Of a DNA stretch of 64,000 bases, positions 16,958 to 25,662 are shown one piece after another. The notes under the pieces were generated by a model. The model was not told the origin of the DNA and ran no database searches. It was given only the letters and a program-made list of their open reading frames with translations. Source of the DNA: Pedobacter lusitanus (GTDB lineage: Bacteria > Bacteroidota > Bacteroidia > Sphingobacteriales > Sphingobacteriaceae); NCBI RefSeq assembly GCF_040026395.1, contig NZ_CP157278.1:558001-622000 (forward strand), in the 5' to 3' direction. Both the position numbers and the translations under genes were made by a program. The first letter of the stretch is position 1. Each line of letters begins with the position of its first letter.

Positions 16958-17764
16958 CTAATCAGCAGTTTTCAGTAGTTTACTGACGTGACTTTCATCT
17001 GTCAGTCCGAATTCACTGGCAATTTGTTTAAGACTATAGTGTCCGCTGGCCATTCTTTTACGGATCAGAACCTTACGATAGTTACCGATATATTCACGAA
17101 GTGTCAGCCCTGCATTTCTCTTAAAATAAGGGCCGATATAATCAGCGGTAGTATGAAAATGTTTAGCCATCACCCCTGCTTTGAGTTTGTCTGGCGTGTA
17201 GATATGTTCATGGATATAGGCAAATACATTCTCCATTGCCCTGCTCCTGGCAACTGAAGAAGTGATTTCAGGAAGATTTCTTCTCAGGATTGTGGCAATT
17301 GCCATAATTTGCAGCCAGATAAGCCGCTCATTGGTTTGAATATCAGGTTTCAGCCCAATAATTACTTCATAGATCAGATCTATCAGATACTGATCAGTTG
17401 TACTTAATTGAAAACCTGATAAACGGGTTTCCCTGTTTTTAATCAGATATTCCATTTCCTGTACCCACTGATCTTTTATTTTTTCCTCGCCATGCAGATA
17501 GAAATCTGTAAACTTCAGAAAAACAAAACGGGTACTTTCTGTAATATCAAAGTAGTGTTCATCTTCGGGCCCCAGAAGAAACAGGTTGCCTTGCTGATAA
17601 CTGATGATTTCTTTATTGAGATGATGGCTGCCTGTCCCTTTTTTAATATAAATCAGCTCATAATGATTGTGATTATGAACCGGATGCGGCCAGGTCTTAA
17701 TTTCAAAATCCGAAATAATAACCGGCAGGAACTGGCGATAGCGTTTCATAGCGGAAAGATACAA
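16958..17764 (-). CDS. AraC-family transcriptional regulator
   Basis: This 268-residue protein has an N-terminal cupin-like sensing domain (HNHYELIYIKKGTGSHHLN) and a C-terminal AraC/XylS double helix-turn-helix (MAKHFHTTADYIGPYFKRNAGLTLREYIGNYRKVLIRKRM ... SLKQIASEFGLTDESHVSKLLK). It is divergent from the DoxX/deacetylase/SDR operon, with a 55-bp gap holding two phased direct repeats, which marks it as the probable regulator of that operon. The C terminus is slightly short for the second HTH. Confidence 0.9.
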   Translation of the reverse strand: MYLSAMKRYRQFLPVIISDFEIKTWPHPVHNHNHYELIYIKKGTGSHHLNKEIISYQQGNLFLLGPEDEHYFDITESTRFVFLKFTDFYLHGEEKIKDQWVQEMEYLIKNRETRLSGFQLSTTDQYLIDLIYEVIIGLKPDIQTNERLIWLQIMAIATILRRNLPEITSSVARSRAMENVFAYIHEHIYTPDKLKAGVMAKHFHTTADYIGPYFKRNAGLTLREYIGNYRKVLIRKRMASGHYSLKQIASEFGLTDESHVSKLLKTAD

Positions 17765-17775
17765 AAACTTATCAG

Positions 17776-17807
17776 TGTTTTACCAGATCACAGCACTGTT
17801 TTACCTG
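17776..17807. promoter_or_regulatory. Direct repeats, probable AraC-family operator
   Basis: TGTTTTACCAG (17776-17786) and TGTTTTACCTG (17797-17807) are repeated head-to-tail with a 21-bp period, two helical turns, in the gap between the AraC gene and the DoxX gene. This spacing is typical of AraC-family half-sites. Confidence 0.6.
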
Positions 17808-17819
17808 CAAATTTGAATC

Positions 17820-18221
17820 ATGAAAGAGATCAATATAACTTATCTGCTTGCCCGTCTGCCTATCGGCATGAGTATGCTTGGACATGGACTGGTGCGTTTA
17901 CCTAAACTGGCTGCATTCAGCGAATGGATGGTCAGTTCTTTTAGTAAATCTGTATTGCCCGGGCTGCTGGTTTTGCCATTCAGCTATTTACTTCCTGTAC
18001 TGGAGATGATTACAGGACTATTATTGCTATCCGGACTTTTTACACGTTTTGCTGTTCTGCTGGGCTCAGCAATTATGCTGGCACTGGTTTTTGGCTCCTG
18101 CATGATCGAACAATGGGAAAATGTCTTTATACAGGTATTATATGGTGCCTATTTTAGTCTGCTATACCGTTATCTGAATTTCAACAGCTTATCTGCTGAT
18201 CAATTAATTATCAAAAAATAA
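17820..18221 (+). CDS. DoxX-family membrane protein
   Basis: This 133-residue protein has four hydrophobic segments of the DoxX type, including RLPIGMSMLGHGLVRL near the N terminus and LPVLEMITGLLLLSGLFTRFAVLLG. DoxX-like proteins are inner-membrane proteins of uncertain function, often linked to quinone or thiol redox stress. It is the first gene of an operon with a deacetylase-like protein (1-base gap) and an SDR, divergent from an AraC regulator. Confidence 0.8.
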   Translation: MKEINITYLLARLPIGMSMLGHGLVRLPKLAAFSEWMVSSFSKSVLPGLLVLPFSYLLPVLEMITGLLLLSGLFTRFAVLLGSAIMLALVFGSCMIEQWENVFIQVLYGAYFSLLYRYLNFNSLSADQLIIKK

Positions 18222-18222
18222 A

Positions 18223-19185
18223 ATGAGTACAAGAAAAGATTTTATCAGGCAGTCAGCAATTTTAGGCGCAAGCTCTCTGCTGCTGCCAGGAAATACATTT
18301 TCAATAGAACAATCAGCTATGCAAAATTCATTAAAAGAATCCCGGTGGGCAGATGGTTCACGTCTGGTCATTTCTATTTCCATGCAGTTTGAAGCAGGCG
18401 GAGAGCCGGAAACCGGTTTTGATAGTCCATTCCCTGCTAATATGGAAAAAGGGTTTACAGATATACCTGCTAAAACCTGGTTTCAGTATGGTTATAAACA
18501 GGGTATTCCCCGGTTATTGGATTTATGGGATAAACACAGGATTAAAGTAACCAGTCATATGATTGGTGAGGCGGTAAAACACAGCCCTGAACTAGCCAGA
18601 GAAATTGTGAAACGCGGACATGAAGCTGCTGCGCATGGCCTGAACTGGACGCCGCAGTATAATCTTTCTTATGAACAGGAGAAAAAATTCATCAGTGATG
18701 GAGTGGCTATTATTAAAGAGGTAACAGGGGAAACGCCCAAAGGCTATAATTGTAACTGGTTAAGAAGAAGCAAAAATACACTGGCTATTTTGCAGGAACT
18801 TGGTTTTACTTATCATATCGATGACCTGAGCAGAGATGAACCTTTTCTGATTCCGGTAAACGGGAAGAATCTCGGGGTGGTTCCTTATACCCTGCGTTGC
18901 AATGACATTCAATTACTGGAGGGCCGGTATTTCTCTTCACAACAATTTGGAGAACAGCTTAGACTGGAGTTTGATCAGCTGTATGCAGAAGGTGCAAAAT
19001 ACCGCAGACAAATGTCAATCAGTACGCATGACAGAATCAGTGGAACTCCGGCTCAGGTCAGGGTACTGGACGAATTTCTGGCTTATGCAGCTAAACAGCC
19101 TGGTGTTAAGTTTATGCGGAAAGATGAAATTGCCAGGCTCGCCCTTCAGGATAAAACTACAGTCATTGATCAGGATTACCGTTAA
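18223..19185 (+). CDS. Polysaccharide deacetylase (NodB)/PuuE-like family protein
   Basis: This 320-residue protein begins with a Tat-like but non-canonical leader (TRKDFIRQSAILGASSLLLPG), followed by a NodB-homology domain of the allantoinase PuuE type: VISISMQFEAGGEPE, a KVTSHMIGEAV segment, and RGHEAAAHGLNWTP near residue 130. The classical metal Asp-Asp and HxxxH pattern is only partly present, so the substrate may be non-carbohydrate. It lies between DoxX and the SDR gene in one operon. Confidence 0.75.
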   Translation: MSTRKDFIRQSAILGASSLLLPGNTFSIEQSAMQNSLKESRWADGSRLVISISMQFEAGGEPETGFDSPFPANMEKGFTDIPAKTWFQYGYKQGIPRLLDLWDKHRIKVTSHMIGEAVKHSPELAREIVKRGHEAAAHGLNWTPQYNLSYEQEKKFISDGVAIIKEVTGETPKGYNCNWLRRSKNTLAILQELGFTYHIDDLSRDEPFLIPVNGKNLGVVPYTLRCNDIQLLEGRYFSSQQFGEQLRLEFDQLYAEGAKYRRQMSISTHDRISGTPAQVRVLDEFLAYAAKQPGVKFMRKDEIARLALQDKTTVIDQDYR

Positions 19186-19250
19186 AAATCTGCTGTTAAA
19201 CATAAAATTTAAAATAGGATCAGCTTAAGCATGGTCATAAATATTTAAAA

Positions 19251-20327
19251 ATGATGAATAATTCATTATCAGGTTATAAACAGAAAACAGCACTGATAGT
19301 TGGTGCCAATGGCGTAATCGGAAGTAAGCTGATCTCACATTTATGTGCTGCAGGCAGCTGGGATATTATCGGGCTATCGCGTCGCGGAGGGGTAAATAAA
19401 GACAGGTTGAGTTTTATCGCAGTTGATCTGTTAAACGCTGAAGATACAGTAGCAAAACTGACTGCACTAATAGAGGTTACGCATGTTTTTTATGCTGCTT
19501 TTCAGGATCGTCCCAGCTGGGCAGAAATGGTTGCTCCTAATCTGGCTATGCTGGTTAATGTAGTCAATGCGATAGAACCTGTTGCTAAAAATCTGGAACA
19601 TATCAGTCTGATGCAGGGCTATAAAGTATATGGCGCGCACCTTGGCCCATTTAAAACACCTGCAAAAGAGACTGATGGTGGTCACATGCCACCAGAGTTT
19701 AACGTGGATCAGCAGCAGTTTTTAATGCAGCGTCAGCAAGGGAAGAAATGGACATGGTCAGCTATCAGACCTTCGGTAGTTGGTGGTACAGCATTGGGTA
19801 ATCCTATGAATTTAGCGCTGGTAATTGCTATGTATGCTTCAATATCGAAAGAACTGGGCATACCATTGAGGTTTCCTGGAAAGCCGGGAGCTTATGACAA
19901 GCTTATGGAAGTAACAGATGCGGGGCTTTTGGCAAAAGCTACAGTCTGGGCGGCAACAGAGCCACAAGGCTCAAACCAGGCATTTAATATCAATAATGGT
20001 GATTTATTCAGGTGGAATGAATTATGGCCTAAAATTGCTGCTTTCTTTGAGATTGAAACTGCTCCTCCTTTGCAGTTACAATTGCAAACTGTAATGGCCG
20101 CTCAAAAACATTTATGGGCTGACATGCAGCAGAAGTATCAGTTAGCTCCATTTGATTATGATTATTTATCCTCCTGGGCATTCGGTGATTTTGTGTTTTC
20201 ATGGGATTATGACTTCTTCGCCGATGGCTCTAAAGCCCGCCGGGCAGGATTCCATGAATATGAAGATACTGAAGAAATGTTTATCCGCTTGTTTAAAGAG
20301 TTTCGCTTAAATAAGATTATACCATAA
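19251..20327 (+). CDS. PRISE-like short-chain dehydrogenase/reductase
   Basis: This 358-residue extended SDR has an N-terminal Rossmann motif (ALIVGANGVIGSKLISHL) and the distinctive SLMQGYKVYGAHLGPFKTPAKE segment, where Lys and Tyr in GYKVYG replace the usual YxxxK, followed by WSAIRPSVVGG. This pattern is that of PRISE enzymes (progesterone 5-beta-reductase/iridoid synthase-like), which reduce enone double bonds with NADPH. I chose the second Met codon region as start; the first two codons are both Met. Last gene of the AraC-controlled operon. Confidence 0.82.
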   Translation: MMNNSLSGYKQKTALIVGANGVIGSKLISHLCAAGSWDIIGLSRRGGVNKDRLSFIAVDLLNAEDTVAKLTALIEVTHVFYAAFQDRPSWAEMVAPNLAMLVNVVNAIEPVAKNLEHISLMQGYKVYGAHLGPFKTPAKETDGGHMPPEFNVDQQQFLMQRQQGKKWTWSAIRPSVVGGTALGNPMNLALVIAMYASISKELGIPLRFPGKPGAYDKLMEVTDAGLLAKATVWAATEPQGSNQAFNINNGDLFRWNELWPKIAAFFEIETAPPLQLQLQTVMAAQKHLWADMQQKYQLAPFDYDYLSSWAFGDFVFSWDYDFFADGSKARRAGFHEYEDTEEMFIRLFKEFRLNKIIP

Positions 20328-20363
20328 TTGCTGATATTGCGAAGCCGCTGGTAAACAAAATTC

Positions 20364-20394
20364 AGCTCCGGATCATCCTTTATCCGGAGCTTTT
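20364..20394. terminator. Bidirectional terminator between SDR and SGNH genes
   Basis: AGCTCCGGAT (20364-20373) and ATCCGGAGCT (20382-20391) form a perfect 10-bp stem with an 8-base loop and a following T-run. It lies between convergent genes. Confidence 0.85.
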
Positions 20395-20395
20395 A

Positions 20396-21073
20396 TTAAT
20401 CCTTTAACAAATAGGGTTTCAGTAATTTATTCCAGATCTCATAGCCTGTCGCATTCATATGCAGCATGTCCTCTTTGAATAACTTAGGCTGCATCTCGCC
20501 TTTCTGATCCAGCATTGGCTGATAAATGTCAATAAATCTGATATTCTCCTCTCCTTTTAGAAATTCCTTAACCAAAGCATTGGCTCTTATCCCCTTTGAT
20601 AAGTATTGAACTCTTGAAGGACTGGCTTTGATCGACAGATAAATAATTGGAACTGCAGGTAATTTAACTCTTATATGGCTGTAAAGCTTTTTGAAATCTT
20701 CAAATACAACGTCTCCGCTTACTGCTTTAATCAAATCGTTTTCACCTACATAAATAACCAGCTGTTTTGGATGATAAGGAAAAACAATGTCCTCCAGATA
20801 ACGATCGACATCGGTTGTTACCGCACCGCCAATTCCTCTGTTTAATACAGTATAGTCTTTAAATGTTTTGGTAAAATCAACCCATAACCTGATTGAAGAG
20901 CTCCCAATAAACAATATAGGATCTTTTGGAGGTGCATAGACCCGGTCATATTGTTTGATCGCTTGTATATCATCCCAGAATGCAGGTTTATCCTGCGAAA
21001 ATGAATTGTAATTAAACAATAAAAGGAATGTGGAGCTAAATGCAATTACTTTTAAAACTTTCAACATGTTCAA
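20396..21073 (-). CDS. Exported SGNH/GDSL hydrolase
   Basis: This 225-residue protein has an N-terminal signal peptide (VIAFSSTFLLLFNYNSFSQ) and all four SGNH blocks: FIGSSSIRLW (nucleophile Ser), NRGIGGA (Gly), YVGENDL (Asn) and the C-terminal DMLHMNATGY (catalytic Asp and His). It is probably a periplasmic esterase or acyl-ester hydrolase acting on lipids or acetylated sugars. Monocistronic by context, converging on the SDR operon. Confidence 0.9.
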   Translation of the reverse strand: MNMLKVLKVIAFSSTFLLLFNYNSFSQDKPAFWDDIQAIKQYDRVYAPPKDPILFIGSSSIRLWVDFTKTFKDYTVLNRGIGGAVTTDVDRYLEDIVFPYHPKQLVIYVGENDLIKAVSGDVVFEDFKKLYSHIRVKLPAVPIIYLSIKASPSRVQYLSKGIRANALVKEFLKGEENIRFIDIYQPMLDQKGEMQPKLFKEDMLHMNATGYEIWNKLLKPYLLKD

Positions 21074-21167
21074 AAATATCCATTATATCGGTAATCCTGT
21101 AAAAATTGGCTCTGTCGATACTTAAATTCGGTAAAATATTGGTTACTCCGGCTCATCCCTGTCTGGG

Positions 21168-22058
21168 TCAGGTCAGCATTTCCAGTAAATATGGTAATGC
21201 GGGATTATCATTACTTTTCTTCCATACGGCGTATAATTCTGTTTGCTGCGGTATGTTTTTCAATTCTATAAATTTAACCCCTCGATTTTCTGAAGTAGCC
21301 AATGAGGTCGGAATAATGGAAAGCCCCATTCCATTTTCTACCAGTTTAAATATGGTTGGTGCATGAATAGAACGATGAGAGAGTTTAGGCGTAAAACCCT
21401 GATCTGCACATAAGTTCACAATCTGCTGATAATAAAGCTGACTCTGGTCATTCGGAAAAAGTATAAAATATTCGTCTTTTAATTCTCCCACATGCTTAAA
21501 ATTCGAAACAGACAACGGATAATCTGCGGGCAATACAAGTGTAAAAGTTTCTTTATAAACGCTTTTGATCATCATATCCTGCCCAACCTGATTGGACCGC
21601 ATAAAGCCAAGATCAATATCTCCCTTTTCCAGGGCAAAAAGCTGTTCTTTATTGGTTAATTCTTCCAGGTGGAATTCAATATTCGGACAATCACTGTTAA
21701 ATTGTTTAAGCAAGACTGGTAATACAGACTGCATCGCCGAAGCAACAAAGCTGATTGCCAGCTGTCCGGTATTCCCTTTTTGCAGCAATTGCACATTATT
21801 AACTGCTATCTGCATTTTTTGAATTACCTGAACAGTATCTTTATAAAAGAGTTTTCCAGCTTCATTTAAAACAACGCGTTTATTAGTCCGGTCAAATAAA
21901 GAATGGCCAAGGTATTGTTCTAACTGTTTAATTTGCTGGCTCAAAGCTGATTGAGATATAAACAGCTTTTCGGCAGCCTTCCGGTAGTGCAGTTCTTCGG
22001 CCAGTACTTTAAAATAATTTAAATGTCGCAGCTCTATTTGATTAGTGATACTTATCAT
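21168..22058 (-). CDS. LysR-family regulator, probable controller of the lysine-catabolic operon
   Basis: This 296-residue protein has an N-terminal LysR winged helix (LRHLNYFKVLAEELHYRKAAEKLFISQSALSQQIKQLEQYLGHSLF) and a periplasmic-binding-protein-like effector domain. It is divergently transcribed from the four-gene 22.1-28.6 kb operon across 76 bp that hold a perfect inverted repeat, the usual LysR arrangement. It therefore probably regulates this operon in response to lysine or an intermediate such as 2-aminoadipate. The effector is inference. Confidence 0.92.
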   Translation of the reverse strand: MISITNQIELRHLNYFKVLAEELHYRKAAEKLFISQSALSQQIKQLEQYLGHSLFDRTNKRVVLNEAGKLFYKDTVQVIQKMQIAVNNVQLLQKGNTGQLAISFVASAMQSVLPVLLKQFNSDCPNIEFHLEELTNKEQLFALEKGDIDLGFMRSNQVGQDMMIKSVYKETFTLVLPADYPLSVSNFKHVGELKDEYFILFPNDQSQLYYQQIVNLCADQGFTPKLSHRSIHAPTIFKLVENGMGLSIIPTSLATSENRGVKFIELKNIPQQTELYAVWKKSNDNPALPYLLEMLT

Positions 22059-22064
22059 AGTTTA

Positions 22065-22083
22065 AGTAATCAGTATTATTACT
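22065..22083. promoter_or_regulatory. Inverted repeat, probable LysR operator
   Basis: AGTAAT (22065-22070) and ATTACT (22078-22083) form a perfect inverted repeat with a 7-base spacer, 52 bp upstream of the operon's first ATG and next to the divergent LysR start. Confidence 0.55.
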
Positions 22084-22134
22084 AATGGTAAAACTAATGA
22101 TATTTGAGATTGTAAACCAAAAATAAACTTTATA

Positions 22135-23196
22135 ATGATCAATAAAATTTTAAGCCTGGGCCTTGGCAAGGTGGGTACGCTAGTGGCAACATTGCTGAGC
22201 GACCAGTTCGAAGTTACCGGAATGGACAAACAAGCTCCGCATTATGATTATGAACTTCCATTTAGTATAACCACAGGAGATGTATCTGACCTGGTTTTAA
22301 TGGAAAAAATGATCGGTCAGTTTGATGCAGTTGTTTCTGCCCTGCCATTTTTCTTAAACAGTCCTATTGCAAGAATCGCGCATAAACTGGGAAAACATTA
22401 TTTTGATTTAACTGAAGACGTTCCTACAACAAATGAAATCATAAAACTGAGTGAAACCGCAACTTCGGTTATGGCTCCGCAATGTGGTCTGGCACCGGGA
22501 CTAATTGGTATTATTGGTGCTCACCTGGGTAATGAATTTGAAAAACTAAGATCAATTGATATGCGGGTTGGTGCTTTACCCAAGTACCCGAATGGTGCAA
22601 TGGGTTATGCATTTAACTGGTCTGCGGCTGGGGTAGTCAATGAGTATATCAATGATGCGGAGGCTATTCATCATGGTCAGCGGAAAATGGTACCGTCATT
22701 ACAAGGCAAAGAGACTATCAATATCAATGGTGGAATATATGAAGCTTTTTATACTTCTGGCGGACTGGGTACAATGTGTGAAACTTATGCCGGTAAACTG
22801 GACAGACTTGACTATAAAACTATCCGTTATCCGGGCCATTGTGATCTGATGAACTTTCTGATCAACGAATTACACCTGAAAGAAGATAAACAACAACTGG
22901 AAGATATTCTTAAAAACGCAAAACCTCCTGTAGATGAAGATGTTGTTATTATCTATGCAAATGCTGAAGGATGGAAAAACAAGGAGTTAAAGCGTAATGA
23001 ATTCTGTAAGTCATATGGCCCGATTGAGCTGAACGGTAACTCATGGAGAGCTATCTCCTGGACGACTGCAGCAAGTATTGTGGCTGTTGTGGAAATGGTT
23101 GCCAGCGGCGCATTACCTTCAAAAGGCTTTATCAAACAGGAAGAAATATCTTTTGAAGCGCTTTTAAACACCAGATGCGGAAGCCTCTTTAAATAA
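22135..23196 (+). CDS. Saccharopine dehydrogenase-family oxidoreductase (saccharopine dehydrogenase or lysine 6-dehydrogenase)
   Basis: This 353-residue protein has an N-terminal Rossmann domain (SLGLGKVGTLVATLL) and a C-terminal saccharopine-reductase-like domain with the characteristic KTIRYPGHCD. The length and single-domain pair fit both NAD-dependent saccharopine dehydrogenase and the related lysine 6-dehydrogenase. Each would yield 2-aminoadipate semialdehyde (or its cyclic imine). No lysine-ketoglutarate reductase is encoded nearby, which favours direct lysine 6-dehydrogenase activity. First gene of a tightly spaced catabolic operon (gaps of 5, 13 and 12 bases). Confidence 0.78.
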   Translation: MINKILSLGLGKVGTLVATLLSDQFEVTGMDKQAPHYDYELPFSITTGDVSDLVLMEKMIGQFDAVVSALPFFLNSPIARIAHKLGKHYFDLTEDVPTTNEIIKLSETATSVMAPQCGLAPGLIGIIGAHLGNEFEKLRSIDMRVGALPKYPNGAMGYAFNWSAAGVVNEYINDAEAIHHGQRKMVPSLQGKETININGGIYEAFYTSGGLGTMCETYAGKLDRLDYKTIRYPGHCDLMNFLINELHLKEDKQQLEDILKNAKPPVDEDVVIIYANAEGWKNKELKRNEFCKSYGPIELNGNSWRAISWTTAASIVAVVEMVASGALPSKGFIKQEEISFEALLNTRCGSLFK

Positions 23197-23201
23197 TTAC
23201 T

Positions 23202-24107
23202 ATGAATTTTAACAATAACAGCCCTTTAGATATTTTCCTTACCGAACTTTTTAACCGGTACCGGGAAGCTGTACCGGAAGTTGATCAGATCACAGCCGCT
23301 TTACTCAAAAATGACGTTGTCAGTTCTCAGGATGATATCGTAAATGATCATATTGCTTTCAGAACAATGGGAGTGCCGAATCTCGGTATACAATCTTTTG
23401 AAAAGATCTTTCTGTTTCATGGTTATCAAAAGAGAGATCACTATTATTTTGAAGAAAAGAAGCTGGATGCTTATTGGTATGCTCCTCCTTCTCCTGAATA
23501 TCCACGGATCTTTTTAAGTGAGCTTAAAGTGGATCAGCTTAGTCAGGGTACACAGGAAATTATCAAAAAATATACTGCTGGTATTACCTCAGATCCGGTA
23601 GATGCACTCGATCTGAATAATGGAGAGGCTATTGCTGCATTTTTACATCACCCTTTATGGAGGCTGCCAGATCTGAAAGATTATATCGCCCTGCTGGAAG
23701 AAAGTGAATATGCCGCCTGGGTAATTTACAATCGTTATTACCTGAACCATTATACCATCAGCGTTCATGCTTTAGGCAAAGGTTATCAGTCCCTGCCAGA
23801 TTTTAATCAGTTTGTAGAAAGTCTGGGCATTAAACTGAATGATGCCGGAGGAAAAATTAAAACAAGCGCTGACGGACTGTTAAGTCAGAGCAGCACTGTA
23901 GCAGGAACACATGAGGTTGTATTTGCTGATGGCGAAAAAACACAAATTGCAGGTAGCTATGTAGAATTTGCTGAGCGTTCTGTTCTGCCTGCCTTTAGTC
24001 ATCTGAAACCGGAAGAAATTCTCCCGGTACACAGAAGAGAAGGTTTTGAAACAAGCAATGCCGATAAAATTTTTGAAAGTACTTATACCGGACAGATAAA
24101 GTCCTGA
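23202..24107 (+). CDS. 2-oxoadipate dioxygenase/decarboxylase (DUF1338, HglS-like)
   Basis: This 301-residue DUF1338 protein matches the family shown in Pseudomonas to convert 2-oxoadipate to D-2-hydroxyglutarate with Fe(II) and O2. Candidate iron ligands are His50 in NDHIAFRTMG, His183/His189 in LNHYTISVHALG, and a Glu in SYVEFAER (255 or 258). Its placement between a saccharopine-type dehydrogenase, an aminoadipate semialdehyde dehydrogenase and a D-2-hydroxyglutarate dehydrogenase-like gene fits the role exactly. Cytoplasmic. The reaction is known for the family; its assignment here is inference. Confidence 0.88.
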   Translation: MNFNNNSPLDIFLTELFNRYREAVPEVDQITAALLKNDVVSSQDDIVNDHIAFRTMGVPNLGIQSFEKIFLFHGYQKRDHYYFEEKKLDAYWYAPPSPEYPRIFLSELKVDQLSQGTQEIIKKYTAGITSDPVDALDLNNGEAIAAFLHHPLWRLPDLKDYIALLEESEYAAWVIYNRYYLNHYTISVHALGKGYQSLPDFNQFVESLGIKLNDAGGKIKTSADGLLSQSSTVAGTHEVVFADGEKTQIAGSYVEFAERSVLPAFSHLKPEEILPVHRREGFETSNADKIFESTYTGQIKS

Positions 24108-24120
24108 AATTATTAAAGAT

Positions 24121-25650
24121 ATGGATATCAAAAAAGTATTAAAAGAGTTAGGAATCACTGAAAATAACAGTGGTACTTCTACCGGTCATCAATGGATGGA
24201 TACTGGTGCAAAGATTATTGTTTCTTCTTCACCGGTAGATGGTAAAGAAATAGCGAAAGTAAGTACAACCACAGCTGAAGATTATGAAAAAGTAATCCGT
24301 ACAAGTGCAGATGCCTTTTTATTCTGGCGCAATGTACCTGCTCCGAAAAGAGGTGAAATTGTCAGACAACTGGGTGAAGCACTCCGTCATCATAAAGAGA
24401 ATCTGGGTGTTCTGGTTTCTTACGAAATGGGAAAAAGTTTACAGGAAGGACTTGGCGAGGTTCAGGAAATGATAGATATCTGTGACTTTGCTGTTGGATT
24501 GTCCAGACAATTATATGGCCTGACTATGCATTCTGAAAGACCGGGACACAGAATGTACGAGCAATGGCACCCACTGGGTATTGTTGGTATAATTTCGGCC
24601 TTTAACTTTCCGGTAGCTGTATGGAGCTGGAATGCTGCTTTAGCCCTGGTTTGTGGAAACGTTTGTGTCTGGAAGCCTTCTTCCAAAACACCACTTTGTG
24701 CTGTTGCCTGTCAGCATATCATTGCTACTGTTCTGAAAGCAAATGATATGCCTGAAGGAATCAGCTCATTAATTACAGGGAATCCAGTTGGTGACCTGAT
24801 GAATAATGACCCGAGAATTCCAATGGTATCATTCACTGGTTCTACCAGAGTTGGGCGTTTGGTTTCTTCAGCTGTTGCCGGCCGTTTTGGAAGAACAATT
24901 CTGGAGCTTGGAGGTAATAATGCTATCATCGTATCTAAAGATGCAGATCTGGATATCGCAATTATAGGAGCTGCATTTGGCGCTGTCGGCACTGCAGGAC
25001 AAAGATGTACTTCAACCAGACGATTAATCATTCATGAAGATATTTATGAGGAGTTTAAAAAGAAACTGATAAAAGCCTATGCACAGCTTCGCATTGGTGA
25101 TCCTTTAGATCAGAACAATCATGTTGGACCGCTAATTGATAAGGCCGCCGTTGAAGTCTATTTAGAGGCTATTGAAAAAGGCAGGGCTGAAGGCGCTAAC
25201 TTCATTGTAGAGGGTGGTGTTCTTGCTGGCGGACCTTATACCTCAGGATGTTATGTATCTCCATGCGTGGCTGAAGTTAAAAATCACTATCAGATTGTAC
25301 AGGAAGAGACTTTTGCCCCTATTTTATATGTGATGAGCTATAAAACCCTGGACGAAGCTATTGCACTGCAAAACGGTGTTCCGCAAGGGCTTTCATCTGC
25401 TATCATGACCCTGAATTTAAGGGAAGCTGAATTATTCCTTTCTGCCAATGGATCTGACTGCGGCATCGCTAACGTAAATATTGGTACTTCCGGTGCTGAA
25501 ATTGGTGGTGCTTTTGGTGGTGAAAAAGAAACAGGTGGTGGAAGAGAAAGCGGATCTGATGCCTGGAAAGGATACATGCGCAGACAAACCAATACAATTA
25601 ATTACGCTGATAAATTACCGCTTGCACAAGGCATCAAATTTGATCTTTAG
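24121..25650 (+). CDS. 2-aminoadipate 6-semialdehyde dehydrogenase (ALDH7/AmaB-type)
   Basis: This 509-residue aldehyde dehydrogenase has oxyanion Asn162 in ISAFNFPVAVWSWN, general base Glu262 in LELGGNN and catalytic Cys296 in GTAGQRCTSTRR. The FNFPVAVWSWN and GQRCTSTRRLI signatures are those of ALDH7A1/antiquitin and bacterial AmaB. It oxidises 2-aminoadipate 6-semialdehyde to 2-aminoadipate with NAD(P). It follows the HglS-like gene by 13 bases. An aminotransferase from 2-aminoadipate to 2-oxoadipate is needed but not encoded in this operon. Confidence 0.9.
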   Translation: MDIKKVLKELGITENNSGTSTGHQWMDTGAKIIVSSSPVDGKEIAKVSTTTAEDYEKVIRTSADAFLFWRNVPAPKRGEIVRQLGEALRHHKENLGVLVSYEMGKSLQEGLGEVQEMIDICDFAVGLSRQLYGLTMHSERPGHRMYEQWHPLGIVGIISAFNFPVAVWSWNAALALVCGNVCVWKPSSKTPLCAVACQHIIATVLKANDMPEGISSLITGNPVGDLMNNDPRIPMVSFTGSTRVGRLVSSAVAGRFGRTILELGGNNAIIVSKDADLDIAIIGAAFGAVGTAGQRCTSTRRLIIHEDIYEEFKKKLIKAYAQLRIGDPLDQNNHVGPLIDKAAVEVYLEAIEKGRAEGANFIVEGGVLAGGPYTSGCYVSPCVAEVKNHYQIVQEETFAPILYVMSYKTLDEAIALQNGVPQGLSSAIMTLNLREAELFLSANGSDCGIANVNIGTSGAEIGGAFGGEKETGGGRESGSDAWKGYMRRQTNTINYADKLPLAQGIKFDL

Positions 25651-25662
25651 TCTAATCTGTTT

